This document shows, in pieces, positions 37,730 to 52,396 of a DNA stretch of 64,000 nt. A program made the position numbers and the translations under genes. This DNA comes from Prosopocoilus inquinatus (taxonomy: Eukaryota > Arthropoda > Insecta > Coleoptera > Lucanidae): assembly GCA_036172665.1 (NCBI GenBank), contig JAYKNF010000013.1, positions 3,162,001 to 3,226,000 on the forward strand, in the 5' to 3' direction. The stretch's first letter is position 1. Every line of letters starts with the position of its first letter. The notes under the pieces were generated by a model, which worked only from the letters and a program-made list of their open reading frames with translations, was not told where the DNA came from and did no database searches.

Positions 37730-40709
37730 CTGTGATGTATCTAAACGATCCTTATTTATCTAACATGTTATTTGACGTTTGGATGGACCCCAATAAGTCT
37801 GATGTGAGATACAAAGTTTTTGGACGCAGCAGGAGCTGGAAATAGTTTTAAACGAAACAACACGTATTAGCGTTGTTCCTGTGCTGTATCTAATCGATCC
37901 TTACTTATCTATCATGTTATTTGACGTTTCGATGGACTCCAGTAACTCTGATGTGAGATACGACCTTTTCGGACGCAGCAGAAGCTGGAAATAGTTTTAA
38001 ACGAAATAATACGCATTAGCGATGTTCCTGTGATGTATCTAATCGATCCTTACTCATCTATCATGTTATTTTACGTTTGGATGGACTCCAGTAACTCTAA
38101 TGTGAGATACAAAGTTTTTGGACGCAGCAGAAGCTGGAAATAGTTTTGAACGAAACAACACGTATTAGCGTTGTTCCTGTGATGTATCTAATCGATCCTT
38201 ACTTAGCTACTATGTTATTTGACGTTTCGATGGACTCCAGTAACTCTAATGTGAGATACGAAATTTTCGGACGCAGCAGCAGCTGGAAATAGTTTTAAAC
38301 GAAACAACACATATAAGCGTTGTTCCTGTGATGTATCTAATCGATCCTTACTCATCTATCATGTTATTTGACGTTTGGACGGACTCCAGTAACTCTGATG
38401 TGAGATACAAAGTTCTCGGACGCAGCAGAAGCTGGAAATAGTTTTGAACGAAGCAACACGTATTAGGGTTGTTCCTGTGATGTATCTAAACGATCCTTAC
38501 TTATCTAACATATTATATGACGTTTGGATGGACTCCAGTAAGTCTGATGTGAGATACAAAATTTTTGGACGCAGCAGCAGCTGGAAATAGTTTTAAACGA
38601 AACAACACGTATTAGCGTTGTTCCTGTGCTGTATCTAATAGATCCTTACTTATCTATCATATTATTTGATGTTTCGATGGACTCCAGTAACTCTGATGTG
38701 AGATACGACGTTTTCGGACGCAGCAGAAGCTGGAAATAGTTTTAAACGAAACAACACATATTAGCGTTGTTCCTGTGATGTATCTAATCGATCCTTACTC
38801 ATCTATCATGTTATTTGACGTTTGGACGGACTCCAGTAACTCTGATGTGAGATACAAAGTTCTCGGGCACATCAGAAGCTGGAAATAGTTTTGAACGAAA
38901 CAACACGTATTAGCGTTGTTCCTGTGATGTATCTAAACGATCCTTACTTATCTAACATGTTATTTGACGTTTGGATGGACTCCAGTAACTCTAATGTGAG
39001 ATACGAAATTTTCGGACGCAGCAGCAGCTGGAAATAGTTTTAAACGAAACAACACGCATTAGCGTTGTTCCTGTGATGTATCTAATCGATCCTTACTCAT
39101 CTCTCATGTTATTTGGCGTTTCGATGGACTCCAGTAACTTTGATGTGAGTTACGAAGTTCTCGGACGCAGCTGAAGCTAGAAATAGTTTTAAACGAAACA
39201 ACACGTATTAGCGTTGTTCCTGTGCTGTATCTAATCGATCCTTACTTATCTATCATGTTATTTGACGTTTCGATGGACTCCAGTAACTCTGATGTGAGAT
39301 ACGAAGTTCTCGGACGCAGCAGAAGCTGGAAATAGTTTTAAACGAAACAACACGCATTAGCGATGTTCCTGTGAAGTATCTGGTCGATCCTTACTCATCT
39401 ATCATGTTATTCTACGTTTGGATGGACTCCAGTAACTCTAATGTGAGATACGAAATTTTCGGACGCAGCAGCAGCTGGAAATAGTTTTAAACGAAACAAC
39501 ACATATTAGCGTTGTTCCTGTGATGTATCTAATCGATCCTTACTCATCTATCATGTTATTTGACGTTTGGACGGACTCCAGTAACTCTGATGTGAGAAAC
39601 AAAGTTCTCGGACGCAGCAGAAGCTGGAAATAGTTTTAAACGAAACAACACGCATTAGCGATGTTCCTGTGATGTATCAAATCGATCCTTACTCATCTAT
39701 CATGTTATTTTACGTTTGGATGGACTCCAGTAACTCTGATGTGAGATACGACGTTTTCGGACGCAGCAGAAGCTGGAAATAGTTTTAAACGAAACAACAC
39801 GCATTAGCGATGTTACTGTGATGTATCTAATCGATCCTTACTCATCTATCATGTTATTTTACGTTTGGATGGACTCCAGTAACTCTGATGTGAGATACAA
39901 AGTTTTTGGACGCAGCAGAAGCTGGAAATAGTTTTGAACGAAACAACACGTATTAGCGTTGTTCCTGTGATGTATCTAATCGATCCTTACTTAGCTACTA
40001 TGTTATTTGGCGTTTCGATGGACTCCAGTAACTTTGATGTGAGATACGACGTTTTCGGACGCAGCAGAAGCTGGAAATAGTTTTAAACGAAACAACACGC
40101 ATTAGCGATGTTCCTGTGATGTATCTAATCGATCCTTACTCATCTATCATGTTATTTTACGTTTGGATGGACTCCAGTAACTCTGATGTGAGATACGACG
40201 TTTTCGGACGCAGCAGAAGCTGGAAACAGTTTTAAACGAAACATCACGCATTAGCGATGTAACTGTGATGTATCTAATCGATCCTTACTCATCTATCATG
40301 TTATTTTACGTTTGGATTGACTCCAGTAACTCTGATGTGAGATACGAAATTTTTGGACGCAGCAGCAGCTGGAAATAGTTTTAAACGAAACAACACGTAT
40401 TAGCGTTGTTCCTGTGCTGTATCTAATAGATCCTTACTTATCTATCATATTATTTGACGTTTCGATGGACTCCAGTAACTCTGATGTGAGATACGACGTT
40501 TTCGGACGCAGCAGAAGCTGGAAATAGTTTTAAACGAAACAACACGCATTAGCGATGTTCCTGTGATGTATCTAATCGATCCTTACTCATCTATCATGTT
40601 ATTTGGCGTTTCAATGGACTCCAGTAACTCTGATGTGAGATGCAAAGTTCTCGGACGCAGCAGAAGCTGGAAATAGTTTTGAACGAAACAACACGTATTA
40701 GCGTTGTTC
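37730..40709 (-). repeat. Higher-order block 3 (20 monomers)
   Basis: Marker 37787 to 40767, spacing 2980 bp. The first part matches block 2 at offset 4470 up to about 39635. The offset then becomes 4321 (29 monomers), so one monomer was lost. Confidence 0.75.
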
Positions 40710-43465
40710 CTGTGATGTATCTAAACGATCCTTATTTATCTAACATGTTATTTGACGTTTGGATGAACCCCAGTAAGTCTGATGTGAGATACAAAGTTTT
40801 TGATCCTTACTTATCTATCATGTTATTTGACGTTTCGATGGACTCCAGTAACTCTGATGTGAGATACGACGTTTTCGGACGCAGCAGAAGCTGGAAATAG
40901 TTTTAAACGAAATAACACGCATTAGCGATGTTCCTGTGATGTATCTAATCGATCCTTACTCATCTATCATGTTATTTTACGTTTGGATGGACTCCAGTAA
41001 CTCTGATGTGAGATACAAAGTTTTTGGACGCAGCAGAAGCTGGAAATAGTTTTGAACGAAACAACACGTATTAGCGTTGTTCCTGTGATGTATCTAATCG
41101 ATCTTTACTTAGCTACTATGTTATTTGACGTTTCGATGGACTCCAGTAACTCTAATGTGAGATACGAAATTTTCGGACGCAGCAGCAGCTGGAAATAGTT
41201 TTAAACGAAACAACACATATAAGCGTTGTTCCTGTGATGTATCTAATCGATCCTTACTCATCTATCATGTTATTTGACGTTTGGACGGACTCCAGTAACT
41301 CTGATGTGAGATACAAAGTTCTCGGACGCAGCAGAAGCTGGAAATAGTTTTGAACGAAGCAACACGTATTAGCGTTGTTCCTGTGATGTATCTAAACGAT
41401 CCTTACTTATCTAACATATTATATGACGTTTGGATGGACTCCAGTAAGTCTGATGTGAGATACAAAATTTTTGGACGCAGCAGCAGCTGGAAATAGTTTT
41501 AAACGAAACAACACGTATTAGCGTTGTTCCTGTGCTGTATCTAATAGATCCTTACTTATCTATCATATTATTTGACGTTTCGATGGACTCCAGTAACTCT
41601 GATGTGAGATACGACGTTTTCGGACGCAGCAGAAGCTGGAAATAGTTTTAAACGAAACAACACATATTAGCGTTGTTCCTGTGATGTATCTAATCGATCC
41701 TTACTCATCTATGATGTTATTTGACGTTTGGACGGACTCCAGTAACTCTGATGTGAGATACAAAGTTCTCGGGCACATCAGAAGCTGGAAATAGTTTTGA
41801 ACGAAACAACACGTATTAGCGTTGTTCCTGTGATGTATCTAAACGATCCTTACTTATCTAACATGTTATTTGACGTTTGGATGGACTCCAGTAACTCTAA
41901 TGTGAGATACGAAATTTTCGGACGCAGCAGCAGCTGGAAATAGTTTTAAACGAAACAACACGCATTAGCGTTGTTCCTGTGATGTATCTAATCGATCCTT
42001 ACTCATCTCTCATGTTATTTGGCGTTTCGATGGACTCCAGTAACTTTGATGTGAGATACGAAGTTCTCGGACGCAGCAGAAGCTGGAAATAGTTTTAAAC
42101 GAAACAACACGCATTAGAGATGTTCCTGTGAAGTATCTAGTCGATCCTTACTCATCTATCATGTTATTCTACGTTTGGATGGACTCCAGTAACTCTAATG
42201 TGAGATACGAAATTTTCGGACGCAGCAGCAGCTGGAAATAGTTTTAAACGAAACAACACATATTAGCGTTGTTCCTGTGATGTATCTAATCGATCCTTAC
42301 TCATCTATCATGTTATTTGACGTTTGGACGGACTCCAGTAACTCTGATGTGAGAAACAAAGTTCTCGGACGCAGCAGAAGCTGGAAATAGTTTTGAACGA
42401 AACAACACGTATTAGCGTTGTTCCTGTGATGTATCTAATCGATTCTTACTCATCTATCATGTTATTTGACGTTTGGATGGACACCAGTAACTCTGATGTG
42501 AGATACGAAGTTCTCGGACGCAGCAGAAGCTGGAAATAGTTTTAAACGAAACAACACGCTTTAGCGATGTTCCTGTGATGTATCTAATCGATCCTTACTC
42601 ATCTATCATGTTATTTTACGTTTGGATGGACTCCAGTAACTCTGATGTGAGATACAAAGTTTTTGGACGCAGCAGAAGCTGGAATAGTTTTGAACGAAAC
42701 AACACGTATTAGCGTTGTTCCTGTGATGTATCTAATCGATCCTTACTTAGCTACTATGTTATTTGGCGTTTCGATGGACTCCAGTAACTTTGATGTGAGA
42801 TACGACGTTTTCGGACGCAGCAGAAGCTGGAAATAGTTTTAAACGAAACAACACGCATTAGCGATGTTCCTGTGATGTATCCAATCGATCCTTACTCATC
42901 TATCATGTTATTTTACGTTTGGATGGACTCCAGTAACTCTGATGTGAGATACGACGTTTTCGGACGCAGCAGAAGCTGGAAATAGTTTTAAACGAAACAA
43001 CACCCATTAGCGATGTAACTGTGATGTATCTAATCGATCCTTACTCATCTATCATGTTATTTTACGTTTGGATGGACTCCAGTAACTCTGATGTGAGATA
43101 CAAAGTTTTTGGACGCAGCAGAAGCTGGAAATAGTTTTGAACGAAACAACACGCATTAGCGATGTAACTGTGATGTATCTAATCGATCCTTACTTATCTA
43201 TCATGTTATTTGATGTTTGGATGGACTCCAGTAACTCTGATGTGAGATACGAAGTTCTCGGACGCAGCAGAAGCTGGAAATAGTTTTAAACGAAACAACA
43301 CGCATTAGCGTTGTTCCTGTGATGTATCTAATCGATCCTTACTCATCTATCATGTTATTTGGCGTTTCGATGGACTCCAGTAACTCTGATGTGAGATGCA
43401 AAGTTCTCGGACGCAGCAGAAGCTGGAAATAGTTTTGAACGAAACAACACGTATTAGCGTTGTTC
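40710..43465 (-). repeat. Higher-order block 4 (about 18.5 monomers, with a 74-bp deletion)
   Basis: Marker 40767 to 43523, spacing 2756, i.e. 19 monomers minus 75 bp. A deletion near 40801 joins AAAGTTTTT to GATCCTTACTTATC (74 bp lost), and one base is missing at GCTGGAATAG near 42682. Confidence 0.8.
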
Positions 43466-45102
43466 CTGTGATGTATCTAAACGATCCTAATTTATCTAAC
43501 ATGTTATTTGACGTTTGGATGGACCCCAGTAAGTCTGATGTGAGATACAAAGTTTTTGGACGCAGCAGGAGCTGGAAATAGTTTTAAACGAAACAACACG
43601 TATTAGCGTTGTTCCTGTGCTGTATCTAATCGATCCTTACTTATCTATCATGTTATTTGACGTTTCGATGGACTCCAGTAACTCTGATGTGAGATACGAC
43701 GTTTTCGGTCGCAGCAGAAGCTGGAAATAGTTTTAAACGAAATAACACGCATTAGCGATGTTCCTGTGATGTATCTAATCGATCCTTACTCATCTATCAT
43801 GTTATTTTACGTTTGGATGGACTCCAGTAACTCTAAAGTGAGATACAAAGTTTTTGGACGCAGCAGAAGCTGGAAATAGTTTTGAACGAAACAACACGTA
43901 TTAGCGTTGTTCCTGTGATGTATCTAATCGATCCTTACTTAGCTACTATGTTATTTGACGTTTCGATGGACTCCAGTAACTCTAATGTGAGATACGAAAT
44001 TTTCGGACGCAGCAGCAGCTGGAAATAGTTTTAAACGAAACAACACATATAAGCGTTGTTCCTGTGATGTATCTAATCGATCCTTACTCATCTATCATGT
44101 TATTTGACGTTTGGACGGACTCCAGTAACTCTGATGTGAGATACAAAGTTCTCGGACGCAGCAGAAGCTGGAAATAGTTTTGAACGAAGCAACACGTATT
44201 AGCGTTGTTCCTGTGATGTATCTAAACGATCCTTACTTATCTAACATATTATATGACGTTTGGATGGACTCCAGTAAGTCTGATGTGAGATACAAAATTT
44301 TTGGACGCAGCAGCAGCTGGAAATAGTTTTAAACGAAACAACACGTATTAGCGTTGTTCCTGTGCTGTATCTAATAGATCCTTACTTATCTATCATATTA
44401 TTTGATGTTTCGATGGACTCCAGTAACTCTGATGTGAGATACGACGTTTTCGGACGCAGCAGAAGCTGGAAATAGTTTTAAACGAAACAACACATATTAG
44501 CGTTGTTCCTGTGATGTATCTAATCGATCCTTACTCATCTATCATGTTATTTGACGTTTGGACGGACTCCAGTAACTCTGATGTGATACAAAGTTCTCGG
44601 GCACATCAGAAGCTGGAAATAGTTTTAAACGAAACAACACGCATTAGCGTTGTTCCTGTGATGTATCTAATCGATCCTTACTCATCTATCATGTTATTTG
44701 GCGTTTCGATGGACTCCAGTAACTCTGATGTGAGATGCAAAGTTCTCGGACGCAGCAGAAGCTGGAAATAGTTTTGAACGAAACAACACGTATTAGCGTT
44801 GTTCCTGTGATGTATCTAAACGATCCTAATTTATCTAACATGTTATTTGACGTTTGGATGGACCCCAGTAAGTCTGATGTGAGATACAAAGTTTTTGGAC
44901 GCAGCAGGAGCTGGAAATAGTTTTAAACGAAACAACACGTATTAGCGTTGTTCCTGTGCTGTATCTAATCGATCCTTACTTATCTATCATGTTATTTGAC
45001 GTTTCGATGGACTCCAGTAACTCTAATGTGAGATACGAAATTTTCGGACGCAGCAGCAGCTGGAAATAGTTTTAAACGAAACAACACATATAAGCGTTGT
45101 TC
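43466..45102 (-). repeat. Short higher-order blocks (9 and 2 monomers)
   Basis: Markers at 43523, 44862 and 45160. Spacings are 1339 (9 monomers minus the 2-bp loss in GATGTGATACAAAG near 44584) and 298 (2 monomers). Confidence 0.75.
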
Positions 45103-48100
45103 CTGTGATGTATCTAATCGATCCTTACTCATCTAACATGTTATTTGACGTTTGGATGGACCCCAGTAAGTCTGATGTGAGATACAAAGTTTTTGGACGC
45201 AGCAGGAGCTGGAAATAGTTTTAAACGAAACAACACGCATTAGCGTTGTTCCTGTGCTGTATCTAATCGATCCTTACTCATCTCTCATGTTATTTGGCGT
45301 TTCGATGGACTCCAGTAACTTTGATGTGAGTTACGAAGTTCTCGGACGCAGCTGAAGCTAGAAATAGTTTTAAACGAAACAACACGTATTAGCGTTGTTC
45401 CTGTGCTGTATCTAATCGATCCTTACTTATCTATCATGTTATTTGACGTTTCGATGGACTCCAGTAACTCTGATGTGAGATACGAAGTTCTCGGACGCAG
45501 CAGAAGCTGGAAATAGTTTTAAACGAAACAACACGCATTAGCGATGTTCCTGTGAAGCATCTAGTCGATCCTTACTCATCTATCATGTTATTCTACGTTT
45601 GGATGGACTCCAGTAACTCTAATGTGAGATACGAAATTTTCGGACGCAGCAGCAGCTGGAAATAGTTTTAAACGAAACAACACATATTAGCGTTGTTCCT
45701 GTGATGTATCTAATCGATCCTTACTCATCTATCATGTTATTTGACGTTTGGACGGACTCCAGTAACTCTGATGTGAGAAACAAAGTTCTCGGACGCAGCA
45801 GAAGCTGGAAATAGTTTTGAACGAAACAACACGTATTAGCGTTGTTCCTGTGATGTATCTAATCGATTCTTACTCATCTATCATGTTATTTGACGTTTGG
45901 ATGGACACCAGTAAATCTGATGTGAGATACGAAGTTCTCGGACGCAGCAGAAGCTGGAAATAGTTTTAAACGAAACAACACGTATTAGCGTTGTTCCTGT
46001 GATGTATCTAATCGATCCTTACTTAGCTACTATGTTATTTGGCGTTTCGATGGACTCCAGTAACTTTGATGTGAGATACGACGTTTTCGGACGCAGCAGA
46101 AGCTGGAAATAGTTTTAAACGAAACAACACGCATTAGCGATGTTCCTGTGATGTATCTAATCGATCCTTACTCATCTATCATGTTATTTTACGTTTGGAT
46201 GGACTCCAGTAACTCTGATGTGAGATACGACGTTTTCGGACGCAGCAGAAGCTGGAAATAGTTTTAAACGAAACAACACGCATTAGCGATGTAACTGTGA
46301 TGTATCTAATCGATCCTTACTCATCTATCATGTTATTTTACGTTTGGATGGACTCCAGTAACTCTGATGTGAGATACAAAGTTTTTGGACGCAGCAGAAG
46401 CTGGAAATAGTTTTGAACGAAACAACACGTATTAGCGTTGTTCCTGTGATGTATCTAACCGATCCTTACTTAGCTACTATGTTATTTGACGTTTCGATGG
46501 ACTCCAGTAACTCTAATGTGAGATACGAAATTTTCGGACGCAGCAGCAGCTGGAAATAGTTTTAAACGAAACAACACATATAAGCGTTGTTCCTTTGATG
46601 TATCTAATCGATCCTTACTCACCTATCATGTTATTTGACGTTTGGACGGACTCCAGTAACTCTGATGTGAGATACAAAGTTCTCGGACGCAGCAGAAGCT
46701 GGAAATAGTTTTGAACGAAGCAACACGTATTAGCGTTGTTCCTGTGATGTATCTAAACGATCCTTACTTATCTAACATATTATATGACGTTTGGATGGAC
46801 TCCAGTAAGTCGGATGTGAGATACAAAGTTTTTGGACGCAGTAGCAGCTGGAAATAGTTTTAAACGAAACAACACGTATTAGCGTTGTTCCTGTGCTGTA
46901 TCTAATCGATCCTTACTTATCTATCATGTTATTTGACGTTTCGATGGACTCCAGTAACTCTGATGTGAGATACGACGTTTTCGGACGCAGCAGAAGCTGG
47001 AAATAGTTTTAAACGAAACAACACCAATTAGCGTTGTTCCTGTGATGTATCTAATCGATCCTTACTCATCTATCATGTTATTTGACGTTTCGATGGACTC
47101 CAGTAACTCTGATGTGAGATACAAAGTTCTCGGACACAGCAGAAGCTGGAAATAGTTTTGAACGAAGCAACACGTATTAGCGTTGTTCCTGTGATGTATC
47201 TAAACGATCCTTACTTATCTAACATATTATATGACGTTTGGATGGACTCCAGTAAGTCTGATGTGAGATACAAAGTTTTTGGACGCAGCAGCAGCTGGAA
47301 ATAGTTTTAAACGAAACAACACGTATTAGCGTTGTTCCTGTGCTGTATCTAATCGATCCTTACTGATCTATCATGTTATTTGACGTTTCGATGGACTCCA
47401 GTAACTCTGATGTGAGATACGACGTTTTCCGACGCAGCAGAAGATGGAAATAGTTTTGAACGAAACAACACGTATTAGCGTTGTTCCTGTGATGTATCTA
47501 AACGATCCTTACTTATCTAACATGTTATTTGACGTTTGGATGGACTCCAGTAACTCTAATGTGAGATACGAAATTTTCGGACGCAGCAGCAGCTGGAAAT
47601 AGTTTTAAACGAAACAACACGCATTAGCGTTGTTCCTGTGATGTATCTAATCGATCCTTACTCATCTATCATGTTACTTGGCGTTTCGATGGACTCCAGT
47701 AACTTTGATGTGAGATACGAAGTTCTCGGACGCAGCTGAAGCTAGAAATAGTTTTAAACGAAACAACACGTATTAGCGTTGTTCCTGTGATGTATCTAAT
47801 CGATCCTTACTCATCTATCAAGTTATTTGACGTTTGGATGGACTCCAGTAACTCTGATGTGAGATACAATGTTTACGGATGCAGAAGAAGCTGGAAATAG
47901 TTTTGAACGAAACAACACGTATTAGCGTTGTTCCTGTGATGTATCTAATCGATCCTTACTTATCTACTATGTTATTTGACGTTTCGATGGACTCCAGTAA
48001 CTATGACGTGAGATACGAAATTTCCGGACGCAGCAGAAGCTGGAAATAGTTTTAAACGAAACAACACGCATTAGCGTTGTTCCTGTGATGTATCTAATCG

Positions 48101-50535
48101 ATCCTTACTCATCTCTCATGTTATTTGGCGTTTCGATGGACTCCAGTAACTTTAATGTGATATACAAAGTTTTTGGACGCAGCAGAAGCTGGAGGTAGTT
48201 TTGAACGAAACAACACGTATTAGCGTTGTTCCTGTGATGTATCTAATCGATCCTTACTCATCTCTCATGTTATTTGGCGTGTCGATGGACTCCAGTAACT
48301 TTGATGTGAGATACGACGTTTTCGGACGCAGCAGAAGCTGGAAATAGTTTTAAACGAAACAACACACATTAGCGATGTTCCTGTGATGTATCTAATCGAT
48401 CCTTACTCATCTATCATGTTATTTTACGTTTGGATGGACTCCAGTAACTCTGATGTGAAGTACGACGTTTTCGGACGCAGCAGAAGCTGGAAATAGTTTT
48501 AAACGAAACAACACGCATTAGCGATGTAACTGTGATGTATCAAATCGATCCTTACTCATCTATCATGTTATTTTACGTTTGGATGGACTCCAGTAACTCT
48601 GATGTGAGATACGACGTTTTCGGACGCAGCAGAAGCTGGAAATAGTTTTAAACGAAACAACACGCATTAGCGATGTTCCTGTGATGTATCTAATCGATCC
48701 TTACTCATCTATCATGTTATTTTACGTTTGGATGGACTCCAGTAACTCTGATGTGAGATACAAAGTTTTTGGACGCAGCAGAAGCTGGAAATAGTTTTGA
48801 ACGAAACAACACGTATTAGCGTTGTTCCTGTGATGTATCTAATCGATCCTTACTTAGCTACTATGTTATTTGGCGTTTCGATGGACTCCAGTAACTCTAA
48901 TGTGAGATACGACGTTTTCGGACGCAGCAGAAGCTGGAAATAGTTTTAAACGAAACAACACGCATTAGCGATGTTCCTGTGATGTATCCAATCGATCCTT
49001 ACTCATCTATCATGTTATTTTACGTTTGGATGGACTCCAGTAACTCTGATGTGAGATACGACGTTTTCGGACGCAGCAGAAGCTGGAAATAGTTTTAAAC
49101 GAAACAACACCCATTAGCGATGTAACTGTGATGTATCTAATCGATCCTTACTCATCTATCATGTTATTTTACGTTTGGATGGACTCCAGTAACTCTGATG
49201 TGAGATACAAAGTTTTTGGACGCAGCAGAAGCTGGAAATAGTTTTGAAAGAAACAACACGTATTAGCGTTGTTCCTGTGATGTATCTAATCGATCCTTAC
49301 TTAGCTACTATGTTATTTGACGTTTCGATGGACTCCAGTAACTCTAATGTGAGATACGACGTTTTCGGACGCAGCAGAAGCTGGAAATAGTTTTAAACGA
49401 AACAACACGCATTAGCGATGTTCCTGTGATGTATCCAATCGATCCTTACTCATCTATCATGTTATTTTACGTTTGGATGGACTCCAGTAACTCTGATGTG
49501 AGATACGACGTTTTCGGACGCAGCAGCAGCTGGAAATAGTTTTAAACGAAACAACACATATAAGCGTTGTTCCTTTGATGTATCTAATCGATCCTTACTC
49601 ATCTATCATGTTATTTGACGTTTGGACGGACTCCAGTAACTCTGATGTGAGATACAAAGTTCTCGGACGCAGCAGAAGCTGGAAATAGTTTTGAACGAAG
49701 CAACACGTATTAGCGTTGTTCCTGTGATGTATCTAAACGATCCTTACTTATCTAACATATTATATGACGTTTGGATGGACTCCAGTAAGTCTGATGTGAG
49801 ATACAAAGTTTTTGGACGCAGCAGCAGCTGGAAATAGTTTTAAACGAAACAACACGTATTAGCGTTGTTCCTGAGCTGTATCTAATCGATCGTTACTTAT
49901 CTATCATGTTATTTGACGTTTCGATGGACTCCAGTAACTCTGATGTGAGATACGATGTTTTCGGACGCAGCAGAAGCTGGAAATAGTTTTAAACGAAACA
50001 ACACATATTAGCGTTGTTCCTGTGATGTATCTAATCGATCCTTACTCATCTATCATGTTATTTGACGTTTCGATGGACTCCAGTAACTCTGATGTGAGAT
50101 ACAAAGTTCTCGGACACAGCAGAAGCTGGAAATAGTTTTGAACGAAACAACACGTATTAGCGTTGTTCCTGTGATGTATCTAAACGATCCTTACTTATCT
50201 AACATGTTATTTGACGTTTGGATGGACTCCAGTAACTCTAATGTGAGATACGAAATTTTCGGACGCAGCAGCAGCTGGAAATAGTTTTAAACGAAACAAC
50301 ACGCATTAGCGTTGTTCCTGTGATGTATCTAATCGATCCTTACTCATCTATCATGTTACTTGGCGTTTCGATGGACTCCAGTAACTTTGATGTGAGATAC
50401 GAAGTTCTCGGACGCAGCTGAAGCTAGAAATAGTTTTAAACGAAACAACACGCATTAGCGTTGTTCCTGTGATGTATCTAATCGATCCTTACTTAGCTAC
50501 TATGTTATTTGACGTTTCGATGGACTCCAGTAACT

Positions 50536-52396
50536 CTAATGTGAGATACGAAATTTTCGGACGCAGCAGCAGCTGGAAATAGTTTTAAACGAAACAACAC
50601 ATATTAGCGTGGTTCCTGTGATGTATCTAATCGATCCTTACTTATCTATCATGTTATTTGACGTTTGGATGGACTCCAGTAACTCTGATGTGAGATACGA
50701 AGTTCTCGGACGCAGCAGAAGCTGGAAATAGTTTTAAACGAAACAACACGCATTAGCGTTGTTCCTGTGATGTATCTAATCGATCCTTACTCATCTATCA
50801 TGTTATTTGGCGTTTCGATGGACTCCAGTAACTCTGATGTGAGATGCAAAGTTCTCGGGCACATCAGAAGCTGGAAATAGTTTTGAACGAAACAACACGT
50901 ATTAGCGTTGTTCCTGTGATGTATCTAAACGATCCTTACTTATCTAACATGTTATTTGACGTTTGGATGGACTCCAGTAACTCTAATGTGAGATACGAAA
51001 TTTTCGGACGCAGCAGCAGCTGGAAATAGTTTTAAACGAAACAACACGCATTAGCGTTGTTCCTGTGATGTATCTAATCGATCCTTACTCATCTCTCATG
51101 TTATTTGGCGTTTCGATGGACTCCAGTAACTTTGATGTGAGTTACGAAGTTCTCGGACGCAGCTGAAGCTAGAAATAGTTTTAAACGAAACAACACGTAT
51201 TAGCGTTGTTCCTGTGCTGTATCTAATCGACCCTTACTTATCTATCATGTTATTTGACGTTTCGATGGACTCCAGTAACTCTGATGTGAGATACGAAGTT
51301 CTCGGACGCAGCAGAAGCTGGAAATAGTTTTAAACGAAACAACACGCATTAGCGATGTTCCTGTGAAGTATCTAGTCGATCCTTACTCATCTATCATGTT
51401 ATTCTACGTTTGGATGGACTCCAGTAACTCTAATGTGAGATACGAAATTTTCGGACGCAGCAGCAGCTGGAAATAGTTTTAAACGAAACAACACATATTA
51501 GCGTGGTTCCTGTGATGTATCTAATCGATCCTTACTTATCTATCATGTTATTTGACGATTGGATGGACTCCAGTAACTCTGATGTGAGATACGAAGTTCT
51601 CGGACGCAGCAGAAGCTGGAAATAGTTTTAAACGAAACAACACGCATTAGCGTTGTTCCTGTGATGTATCTAATCGATCCTTATTCATCTATCATGTTAT
51701 TTGGCGTTTCGATGGACTCCAGTAACTCTGATGTGAGATGCAAAGTTCTCGGGCACATCAGAAGCTGGAAATAGTTTTGAACGAAACAACACGTATTAGC
51801 GTTGTTCCTGTGATGTATCTAAACGATCCTTACTTATCTAACATGTTATTTGACGTTTGGATGGACTCCAGTAACTCTAATGTGAGATACGAAATTTTCG
51901 GACGCAGCAGCAGCTGGAAATAGTTTTAAACGAAACAACACGCATTAGCGTTGTTCCTGTGATGTATCTAATCGATCCTTACTCATCTCTCATGTTATTT
52001 GGCGTTTCGATGGACTCCAGTAACTTTGATGTGAGTTACGAAGTTCTCGGACGCAGCTGAAGCTAGAAATAGTTTTAAACGAAACAACACGTATTAGCGT
52101 TGTTCCTGTGCTGTATCTAATCGATCCTTACTTATCTATCATGTTATTTGACGTTTCGATGGACTCCAGTAACTCTGATGTGAGATACGAAGTTCTCGGA
52201 CGCAGCAGAAGCTGGAAATAGTTTTAAACGAAACAACACGCATTAGCGATGTTCCTGTGAAGTATCTAGTCGATCCTTACTCATCTATCATGTTATTCTA
52301 CGTTTGGATGGACTCCAGTAACTCTAATGTGAGATACGAAATTTTCGGACGCAGCAGCAGCTGGAAATAGTTTTAAACGAAACAACACATATTAGC
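50536..52396 (-). repeat. Six-monomer (894-bp) tandem duplication in array 3
   Basis: The second copy begins near 51430. The variants ATTAGCGTGGTTCC (about 50603 and 51497) and GAGATGCAAAGTTC with GGGCACATC (50857 and 51751) keep an 894-bp offset. Visible differences include GACGATTGG near 51553 and TTATTCATC near 51682. Confidence 0.8.
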
